Of a stretch of DNA of 13,331 nt, positions 7,594 through 13,331 are shown one piece after another; the first letter of the stretch is position 1; the number at the start of each line of letters is the position of its first letter. Under the pieces are notes generated by a model, which was given only the letters and a program-made list of their open reading frames with translations, searched no databases and was not told the DNA's origin. Location of the stretch: positions 1-13,331 of the forward strand of contig JAISDV010000186.1 in NCBI GenBank assembly GCA_031264545.1, written 5' to 3'. The position numbers and the translations under genes are program-made. This DNA is from Oscillospiraceae bacterium. Its GTDB lineage: Bacteria > Bacillota > Clostridia > Oscillospirales > Oscillospiraceae.

Positions 7594-10140
7594 TTAATAT
7601 ACGGAAAAATTGCCCATAAAATAGGTGTTTTTAGGATATTGCACATAAATCTTTGCCGTGATCTTCTTGTAAAGTGTCTCGCCGGAATCGACCACGCGGA
7701 AGCTTTTCTGCTCGGTCCTGTGCGTGTTTACCGCGGAGCTTTCTTCGGTGAAGTTTATCAGCGCGACGGAGGGACGGAGCGCGGTCCCGACTATTTTTTC
7801 TTTTCCGTCGATGCCGGTCGCCGTAAATTCGATTTTTTCAGGCAGGAATACGGCGGCGTCCCGGTCGATCTGCCAGACGATTTCCACGCCGTGCACATAC
7901 GACGGCGCCTTGAGATCGACGGAAGCCTCGTATACGCTCCCTATGTCGCTGATCCCGAACCAGACGGAATGCGCGGACGCGTCCTCGTTCCAGGGCAGAT
8001 ACGGGCGTTCGGCCGAAAGTCCGGTCGGTATACGCGAGGCATAGGTTGATTTATAGGTCAGGATACCCGTTTCAAACAGGCCCTTTTGCGTGTCGATCGT
8101 CGAATTCATAATTCCGCGAAAATGCCTGGTCGGAACAAAGTCCTGCGTCAATATAAACCCACCGACGAAAACCGGCCGCCCGGAGGCCAGGTTTGTATAC
8201 ACGGCAGCGTTGTTTTCCGCGGAATAAAGGCGTATCTCGGACAGGTATACGTCGCGGTATTTCCCCGTAAAGACCAGCGAGAGGTCGCCGCTCACGGCAG
8301 CCGGGAGCGCAACGGGTATCCAGACCATACCGGCCGCGGAGCTGTAGTAATCCCTGTAGGGATATACGCAGGCGGCTTGGGTATCCCCGGAGAGCACCTC
8401 GAGCTTCTCAGGCAAAAACGCGCCGGAGGCCGGCTGGTGGAGCATGGATATATACACAAACGCCGTATCCAGGCCGGTGGAATTTGTGATGTTCAGGCTG
8501 AATTTTGAGGTCTGCCCGTCGGCGGCCTTTGCGATCCTGAGCCAGGTGTCCGGAAGATTTGAAATGTCGCCGACCGCCGAGCCGTAAACGCCGTCATTCA
8601 ACAGATCGGCGGTGCCCGACGAAAGTACCGCGTTTACGAAGCCGTCTACGGAAAAGCCCGCGCTTGCGGCAAAGTTCTCGCCGAAATCCCGCGGCGCGGG
8701 CATTCCCGGCGCCTGCACGGTAAGCGCCGCCGCCGCGGGCGCCGCCGACCGGTTGCCGCTGCCGTCGAAGGCATACACGCTGTAGGTGTAGGTTTTACCG
8801 GGGTCCAGGCTGCTGTCGATCACCGTTATCACGCTGTCGTCCGGCTGCGGAATGTCCTTAATGCGGATCGTTTCGCCCGCGCCCTCCTGCCGCCAAAGCT
8901 CGTATCCGGCGATGAGCTGGTCGCCGCCGACCACCGTCCTGCTCCAGGAAAGCTCCGCGTCGATCCCGTTCAAGACCGCCGCAAACGACGCGGGCGCCGG
9001 GATCGCGTGCGTTTCATACAGCGTGTTCCCGTTATCGACGATGTATTTATAAGCGTTGTAATACGCCCGGTTTATGGGCCAGGCGCCGCTCTTGCCCTCG
9101 TCGAGATAGACCAGGGAATGGATCGAAAAGCTGACGTGCGCCGACACATATTGGTCCACCGCGCGCATGTTGCCGGTCAGCCGCTGCATCGTCATGGTGC
9201 GGACGCCCGACATGCTGTAGCACTCCGGGTTGTTCCAGGCGGCCGCTTCTCCCTTGCCCTTGGCGTCATGAACCGGCTTTGCGGCGTCAAGCGCCTGCTT
9301 CATGGCGCTATACCACGGGGCGAGCGTTCCGGCAACGGTCGATTCCCAGCCGCAGCCGTCCTGCGGCGCGATGATGTCGACGTTTGTCCGCGTCCAGATG
9401 TCCTGCAGCAGCATCCGCCAGTCTGCGGTCTCCGCCGCCGTTGCGGCGCCAACGAGCGGCGCGTAGATCAGCGGGGAGATCAGTATGGGAAGCGTCGATT
9501 TCGTTTTTATGTACGCGGTGAGCGGCGTATAAAAGTTTTCGATCAAACGGTCCTTCGCCGCGCCCCTGACCTCTGAATTGTTAAACTCAAAGGGCAGATA
9601 CCAGCCGCCGAGTTCATCCGCATAGGCGGCGCCGAACTGCGTGTACAAATCGTCAAAAACCTGCTCGGAATACGCCGCGTGCGCAGTCAGAAACGTCGTG
9701 TCGGCAAAACCCGCGGACTGCGCCGAAAACCACGCGTCCTCGGCGATATGGAGTCCAAGCCAAATTTTCATGCCGCCGAGCGCTTTTGCGGCGGCAAGCG
9801 CGTATGGGATCTGCACGCGCTTATTCGTTGTGTCGGCACCCGCCGGGGATTCAAAGGCCGGCTCGAAATAATAGCCTTTATTGGCGTCCGTCTGATACTG
9901 CACCGCATATTGCAGCACGACGTCCGTTATTCCCACGGCTTTCAGCTGTGTAAGCGCGGTCAGCCAGTCGTCTGCCGTCCAGGCGGATCCGCCCTCGCCC
10001 GTGACGTTTTCCGGTGCGACGAACACACCGCTCAGGGTGGGGACCGCGCCGGAGCCTTCGGCATCGGTGCGCGGCGCCAAGGCGAGCACAGAGGCAGAAA
10101 CGAGCAGCGCGCTTAGGCAGGTCCGAATAAATGTCTTCAT
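7594..10140 (-). CDS. Secreted DUF4434-type (TIM-barrel, glycoside-hydrolase-like) multidomain protein
   Basis: An 848-residue protein from the ATG at 10140, chosen over an in-frame ATG at 10176. The 10140 start gives a clean signal peptide (MKTFIRTCLSALLVSA..., cleavage near residue 27), forms an ATGA overlap with the previous stop, and has GGAG 8 bases upstream. Residues about 33-373 match DUF4434 (PF14488), a barrel family related to glycoside hydrolases. Visible motifs are GITDVVLQYAV, KIWLGLH, GGWYLPFEFNN with candidate acid Glu185, and IIAPQDGCGWES at about 256-267 with Asp261. Residues about 382-476 form a fibronectin type III domain (AELSWSR, YTYSVYAFDGSGN). The rest looks like two discoidin-like (F5/8 type C, CBM32-like) modules, at about 484-640 and 649-848. 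Each contains FLPEK(L/I)E(V/F), and the second opens with NLASGRPV. Hydrolase activity is a family-based inference. The exact catalytic pair is uncertain. Confidence 0.9.
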   Translation of the reverse strand: MKTFIRTCLSALLVSASVLALAPRTDAEGSGAVPTLSGVFVAPENVTGEGGSAWTADDWLTALTQLKAVGITDVVLQYAVQYQTDANKGYYFEPAFESPAGADTTNKRVQIPYALAAAKALGGMKIWLGLHIAEDAWFSAQSAGFADTTFLTAHAAYSEQVFDDLYTQFGAAYADELGGWYLPFEFNNSEVRGAAKDRLIENFYTPLTAYIKTKSTLPILISPLIYAPLVGAATAAETADWRMLLQDIWTRTNVDIIAPQDGCGWESTVAGTLAPWYSAMKQALDAAKPVHDAKGKGEAAAWNNPECYSMSGVRTMTMQRLTGNMRAVDQYVSAHVSFSIHSLVYLDEGKSGAWPINRAYYNAYKYIVDNGNTLYETHAIPAPASFAAVLNGIDAELSWSRTVVGGDQLIAGYELWRQEGAGETIRIKDIPQPDDSVITVIDSSLDPGKTYTYSVYAFDGSGNRSAAPAAAALTVQAPGMPAPRDFGENFAASAGFSVDGFVNAVLSSGTADLLNDGVYGSAVGDISNLPDTWLRIAKAADGQTSKFSLNITNSTGLDTAFVYISMLHQPASGAFLPEKLEVLSGDTQAACVYPYRDYYSSAAGMVWIPVALPAAVSGDLSLVFTGKYRDVYLSEIRLYSAENNAAVYTNLASGRPVFVGGFILTQDFVPTRHFRGIMNSTIDTQKGLFETGILTYKSTYASRIPTGLSAERPYLPWNEDASAHSVWFGISDIGSVYEASVDLKAPSYVHGVEIVWQIDRDAAVFLPEKIEFTATGIDGKEKIVGTALRPSVALINFTEESSAVNTHRTEQKSFRVVDSGETLYKKITAKIYVQYPKNTYFMGNFSVY

Positions 10141-11429
10141 TTTATAGGCTCCAAAATAATTGAGTCGTAGGCGCAATAGCCCCAGTTTGCGGTAATCACG
10201 ATCGTGTTTGCGCCTTTATTCAGCTCAAACCCGTTTATGAGCGGCGTTGGATGGAGCTCACTGTTTTCCCAGGTTTCCGTGCCGGGCTGACCGGTCTGCC
10301 AGACGCCTTTGTTCTTGCCAAGATAAGAGGTCAGATACTTTGTCCCGCCGTTAAGCTGAAAATAATCGCATTTATCGTTGCCGTCGTCGCTTGCGCCGAC
10401 GACAAAAATCCGATAGCTTCCGGCCTCGGGGACGTCTATGGTCATCACGATTTTCGTGTTGAATAAAAACACCCAGCCCGGACCCGAAAATTGCCCGACC
10501 CGCTCTGTGCTGCGCGAGAAAACCGCGCCCTTCTGGTCGAGCACCGCGGTCTCCAGTTCAAACCTGAGCGCCGCTTCCGTCGGTTTAGCGTTTTCCGCCT
10601 CCTGCTCGGGATCTGCCACCGTCGTCTCGACGCGGTTGATATCGTATTCAAACTCAAGCGTCAGCGTGTTTTCGGGCGCTTCGGCTTCGTTAACGCGCCC
10701 GAAAAAGTCAACGGCGTTTTTATTGGCGTTGTTTTTATACCGCCCATTCCGCGCCGTATTTCCGCGGCTCGCTTTGTCGAGGGACAGGCCGTAGCCGTAA
10801 TCCATGCCGAGCGGGTCGCCATTTTCGACAAAATCCGTCTCGTCAAAAACACAACCGACAGCCGATAAAAGCTCCGCGCCCGCATAATGGCAAAGTGAGA
10901 TAAGCGTATTTCTGACAGTCACGCCGGCGCTGTTTTCAAGCGAAATACCGCGTTCAAACGCACAAACGGAAAGGTCCTCTATGACGGAGCCTGTATTGCC
11001 GGAAAGCTGTATGCCGGCCGAACCGCTTCTGTACAGCGAGGTGCCGCCCTCGACGACCGTTTTATCCCGGCCCGCTCCGCGAATGACGAGCGCGGTCTCG
11101 CCGGACCACGCGATAAACGGCGCGAGTTCCGCCGAATATTCCCCCTCGCAAATATAAATTGCCGGGTCTTCATCAAGCATATCCTCAGAAATAAGACCGC
11201 CGTTACCATAGAGAACGCGGCCTTTTTCATATTGGACAGGCGTAATACGCTGTTTTTTCAGCTCTGTCAGCACCGATCCGGGCGTATTCCTGGCGGTCAC
11301 GACTACGTCATAGTCCGCGTAGATCCCGCGCGGCCCCCGGGATAGCGCGAATACGGCCCCTGCCGCGGCGACAATAAGCGCCGCGGCGGCCAAAAGAATG
11401 ATTTTACTGTTTTTTGCTGATTTTCCCAT
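10137..11429 (-). CDS. Membrane-anchored right-handed beta-helix protein with C-terminal CBM-like domain
   Basis: A 430-residue protein. Residues 1-7 are basic and 8-29 form a hydrophobic helix with no lipobox, so it is either an N-terminal membrane anchor or a signal peptide. Residues about 110-265 show the short repeating strands of a pectate-lyase-like parallel beta-helix (ALVIRGAGRDKTVVEGG, GIQLSGNTGSVIEDLSV, GISLENSAGVTVRNTLIS). No lyase active site is recognisable. A linker rich in Glu and Ala follows. Residues about 286-430 look like a CBM6/35-type sandwich (LRFELETAVL, IDVPEAGSYRIFVVGA, NKGANTIVITANWGYCAYDS). The end of this domain resembles the repeats of the protein encoded just upstream. 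The ATG is the first usable start, because an in-frame TAG lies 15 bases upstream. The gene overlaps its upstream neighbour by 26 bases and has only a weak Shine-Dalgarno, so coupling is likely. Function is unknown; binding or modifying a polysaccharide is inference. Confidence 0.88.
   Translation of the reverse strand: MGKSAKNSKIILLAAAALIVAAAGAVFALSRGPRGIYADYDVVVTARNTPGSVLTELKKQRITPVQYEKGRVLYGNGGLISEDMLDEDPAIYICEGEYSAELAPFIAWSGETALVIRGAGRDKTVVEGGTSLYRSGSAGIQLSGNTGSVIEDLSVCAFERGISLENSAGVTVRNTLISLCHYAGAELLSAVGCVFDETDFVENGDPLGMDYGYGLSLDKASRGNTARNGRYKNNANKNAVDFFGRVNEAEAPENTLTLEFEYDINRVETTVADPEQEAENAKPTEAALRFELETAVLDQKGAVFSRSTERVGQFSGPGWVFLFNTKIVMTIDVPEAGSYRIFVVGASDDGNDKCDYFQLNGGTKYLTSYLGKNKGVWQTGQPGTETWENSELHPTPLINGFELNKGANTIVITANWGYCAYDSIILEPIK
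10149..10152 (-). promoter_or_regulatory. Ribosome binding site deciding the start of the DUF4434 gene
   Basis: The minus strand reads GGAG eight bases before the ATG at 10140. Together with the ATGA overlap and the signal peptide that begins there, it favours this start over the ATG at 10176. The upstream choice would add twelve residues (MRLRLNYFGAYK) and a 40-base overlap. Confidence 0.7.
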
Positions 11430-13331
11430 GTTTTTTAACCACTACGATACCGACAGTTCCCGCTGCCAGAACGCCCAACACACTGATAATAATTGCCGGC
11501 AGTACGCTGCGCGCAGACGCGTTTTCGGCGTCGGCAGGCGTCTCTCCGGGGTCCTCCGCGGGCGCCGGCTCCGCGTCGTCGATCTCTTCGGGCACGTCGT
11601 CCGGTATTTCGGCGGTCAGCGGGGTCAGGCGAATGTAGTCGTAGCTCACCCAGTCGCCGCCGCTTTGCGCAAGGGTCACGACATTCTTGCCCGCTTCAAA
11701 CCAGAAGCCGTCCTCCGGAGGCGTCGTATAAGCATCGGCCTCGGCATCATACGCGATAGGCTCCGAGACGACCCAGTTTGTTTCGTGGGGCGGTGTGATA
11801 ATAAAGTGTTCCTGCCCGCCGTTGACCTTGAAGGAGGCGCTGCCATATTGATAGCCCCCGTCATCTCCCAGGGTCGAAACCGCGGCCTCGACCTTATACC
11901 GTCCACTTTCAGGGACGTTTATCCGCATATCCACGGCGCCGCCGCCGAGCTTCTGATAGCCTGTTCCGCTGTAGCCCGGAATTGATTTGAGCGTCCAGAC
12001 GCTGTCGGCGACCACGTCGTACGCGTCCTCGGTCTCGTATACCAGGGATTCGCCGTCTATAACCGGCTCCTGCATCTCTTTGTATCCGGCAAGCGCGACA
12101 TATTGCTTGTCCGGCAGACGGGTCAAAAGAATATAGTCGTAGCTCACCCAATCGCCGCCGTTCTGCGCGAGGGTCACGATATTGGCGCCTTTTTTGAAAT
12201 AGAAGCCATCCGCGGGCGGTCTGGTGTATTTATTGGTGCTGTAATTATATCCGACGGGCTCGGAGACGATCCAGGTCTGCTCGGTGTCCGGCGTGACGAT
12301 ATAGTGCTCCTGCGCGCCGTTTACTTTGAAGGACGCGCTGCCGTATTGATAGCCCCCGTCGTCCCCCAGGGTCGAAACCGCGGCTTCGACCTTATACCAT
12401 CCGTTTTGCGGAACGTTAATCCGCATGGCGACGGCACCGCCGCCGAGCTTTTGATAGCCCCTTCCGCTATAGCCCGGAATCGATTTGAGCGTCCAGACGC
12501 TTTCCGCCGCGACGTCAAAATATCTCTCGGCCTCGTATTTGAGCGAAGTGCCGGCCGGAGTCGGGTCCTGCGCCTTTGCGGGATCGTCGGGCTCGTCCTC
12601 ATCCTCCCTGCCGCCCTGCTGTTCGTCGGGCAGGCGGGTCAAAAGAATGTAGTCGTAGCTCACCCAGTCGCCGCCGTTCTGCGCAAGGGTCACGATATTC
12701 CTGCCTTCTTCAAACCAGAAGCCGCCCTCCGGCGGGGTCGTATAAGCGTTGTTTTCATAATCGTATCCGATGGGCTCGGAAATGATCCAGCGCTGCGCGG
12801 TGTTCGGCGTGATGATATAGTGCTCCTGCTCGCCGTTTATTTTGAAGGACGCGCTGCCGTATTGATAGCTGCCGTCGTCCCCCAGCGTCGAAACTGCGGC
12901 CTCGACCTTATACCAGCCGCTCTGCGGGACGTTGATCCGCAGGTCCACGGCGCCGCCGCTGAGCTTCTGATAGCCCGTTCCGCTATAGCCCGGGATCGCG
13001 TTCAGCGTCCACACGCTGTCCGCCGCGATGTCAAAATATCTCTCAGTCTCGTATTTGAGCGAAGCGCCGGCCGGGGTCGGGTCCTGCGCCTCCTCGGGGT
13101 CGTCGGCAACAAGGGGCGGTCTGTCGCCGCCGCCGTCGACTGGCGGCGGAACGGGCGAGTCGGGCAGGCGGGTCAAAAGAAGGTAGTCGTAGCTTACCCA
13201 GTCGCCGCCGTTCTGCGCGAGGGTCACGATATTTCTGCCTTCTTCAAACCAGAAGCCGCCCTCCGGAGGGGTCGTATAATCGTTGTTTTCATAATCGTAT
13301 CCGACAGGCTCGGAGACGAGCCAGGTCTGCT
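11404..13331 (-). CDS. Tandem CBM-like repeat surface protein with C-terminal membrane anchor (5' end cut by window edge)
   Basis: The frame is open from the right edge (first full codon at 13329) to the TAA at 11404-11406, giving 641 visible residues. The N-terminus, with any signal peptide, lies outside. Three full repeats and the end of a fourth are present, each about 145 residues, with a CBM6/CBM35-like sandwich pattern: SLKYE(T/A)ER at the start, INVPQSGWYKVEAAVSTLGD in the middle, KVNGAQEHYI, a TPPEGGFWFE strand, and NIVTLAQNGGDWVSYDYI at the end. Units are joined by acidic or Pro- and Gly-rich linkers. After the last unit comes an acidic Pro/Glu/Asp stretch, then a membrane helix (SVLPAIIISVLGVLAAGTVG) and a basic tail (KKHGKISKKQ). 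There is no LPXTG motif, so anchoring is by the helix, with repeats outside and tail inside. The protein is probably a multivalent glycan binder; the ligand is unknown. No catalytic domain is visible in this part. Confidence 0.93.
   Translation of the reverse strand, partial: QTWLVSEPVGYDYENNDYTTPPEGGFWFEEGRNIVTLAQNGGDWVSYDYLLLTRLPDSPVPPPVDGGGDRPPLVADDPEEAQDPTPAGASLKYETERYFDIAADSVWTLNAIPGYSGTGYQKLSGGAVDLRINVPQSGWYKVEAAVSTLGDDGSYQYGSASFKINGEQEHYIITPNTAQRWIISEPIGYDYENNAYTTPPEGGFWFEEGRNIVTLAQNGGDWVSYDYILLTRLPDEQQGGREDEDEPDDPAKAQDPTPAGTSLKYEAERYFDVAAESVWTLKSIPGYSGRGYQKLGGGAVAMRINVPQNGWYKVEAAVSTLGDDGGYQYGSASFKVNGAQEHYIVTPDTEQTWIVSEPVGYNYSTNKYTRPPADGFYFKKGANIVTLAQNGGDWVSYDYILLTRLPDKQYVALAGYKEMQEPVIDGESLVYETEDAYDVVADSVWTLKSIPGYSGTGYQKLGGGAVDMRINVPESGRYKVEAAVSTLGDDGGYQYGSASFKVNGGQEHFIITPPHETNWVVSEPIAYDAEADAYTTPPEDGFWFEAGKNVVTLAQSGGDWVSYDYIRLTPLTAEIPDDVPEEIDDAEPAPAEDPGETPADAENASARSVLPAIIISVLGVLAAGTVGIVVVKKHGKISKKQ
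11617..12048 (-). repeat. CBM-like repeat unit 4 (membrane-proximal)
   Basis: A complete unit of 144 residues from SLVYETEDAYDV to IRLTPL. It is the most diverged unit at both ends and lacks the AQDPTPAG linker on its N-terminal side, but keeps the same core as unit 3. An acidic linker and the membrane helix follow. Confidence 0.9.
12109..12546 (-). repeat. CBM-like repeat unit 3
   Basis: A complete unit of 146 residues from SLKYEAERYFD to ILLTRLPD. The middle part (VEAAVSTLGDDGGYQYGSAS) is shared with unit 4, and with unit 2 except for one residue. The part before the last strand differs (YSTNKYTRPPADGFYFKKGA). Confidence 0.9.
12625..13062 (-). repeat. CBM-like repeat unit 2
   Basis: A complete unit of 146 residues from SLKYETERYFD to ILLTRLPD. 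It is preceded by the linker segment AQDPTPAG, which is repeated before unit 3, so the duplicated DNA segment included linker sequence. It is followed by an acidic linker rich in Glu and Asp. Confidence 0.9.
13159..13331 (-). repeat. CBM-like repeat unit 1 (partial, C-terminal third)
   Basis: It begins off the window and shows QTWLVSEPVGYDYENN through to LLLTRLPD. From DYENN onward it is almost identical to unit 2. The first visible residues match unit 3 better (VSEPVGY). Confidence 0.85.

Noticed and set aside
9007..9576. Plus-strand open frame of 189 codons inside the DUF4434 gene
   Set aside because: It is antisense to a well-supported domain and its composition (rich in Arg, His and Gly) is typical of a shadow frame.
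10137..10176. ATG at 10176 as the start of the DUF4434 gene
   Set aside because: The ATG at 10140 has a GGAG at good spacing, an ATGA overlap and begins a normal signal peptide.
11398..11985. Plus-strand open frame of 195 codons opposite repeat unit 4 and the anchor region
   Set aside because: It lies opposite a repeat unit whose protein sequence is conserved between copies. Its own translation has no recognisable family pattern.
11404..13227. GTG at 13227 as the start of the repeat protein
   Set aside because: The frame continues without a stop to the right edge, and the residues before it complete another repeat unit. The true start lies outside the window.
11617..13331. CRISPR-like or intergenic DNA repeats
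   Set aside because: The repeats are about 500 bases long, in frame and protein-coding, with no short regular spacers.

Overview
The window reads as an internal piece of one long minus-strand operon from a moderately GC-rich, Gram-positive-type bacterium, probably a Bacillota member (Clostridia- or Paenibacillus-like). This rests on a lipoprotein solute-binding protein with a CUT1-type permease pair, surface proteins held by membrane helices, and no sign of outer-membrane (SusC/SusD-type) machinery. The taxonomic guess is inference; no rRNA or marker gene is present.

Transcription runs from right to left. In order: (1) a 3' part of a surface protein made of about 145-residue CBM-like repeats, ending in an acidic linker and a C-terminal membrane anchor (13331-11404); (2) a membrane-anchored right-handed beta-helix protein with a C-terminal CBM-like domain (11429-10137); (3) a secreted DUF4434 (TIM-barrel, glycoside-hydrolase-like) protein with a fibronectin type III domain and two discoidin-like modules (10140-7594); (4) a lipoprotein family 1 solute-binding protein (7553-6129); (5) a 933-residue fusion of CBM-like domain(s), a helical linker and a second solute-binding domain (6132-3331); (6) and (7) MalF- and MalG-like permeases (3334-2444 and 2444-1605); (8) a 5' part of a protein with NHL beta-propeller, TPR-like and YIP1-like membrane regions (1608-1, running off the left edge).

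The genes are extremely tightly packed. Junctions are a 26-base overlap, ATGA (4 bases), a 40-base gap, ATGA, ATGA, TGATG (1 base) and ATGA. No internal promoter or terminator is evident, so promoter, regulator and terminator must lie outside. No gene-free stretch exceeds 40 bases. All long plus-strand frames are antisense shadows.

The likely theme is surface capture, possible processing and import of a carbohydrate. CBM-like or discoidin-like modules occur in four of the eight proteins, there are two different solute-binding proteins for one permease pair, and no ATPase is encoded here. The substrate cannot be read from the sequence. The least familiar parts are the CBM-solute-binding fusion, the NHL-TPR-YIP1 protein, and the repeat protein whose units look homogenised at DNA level.
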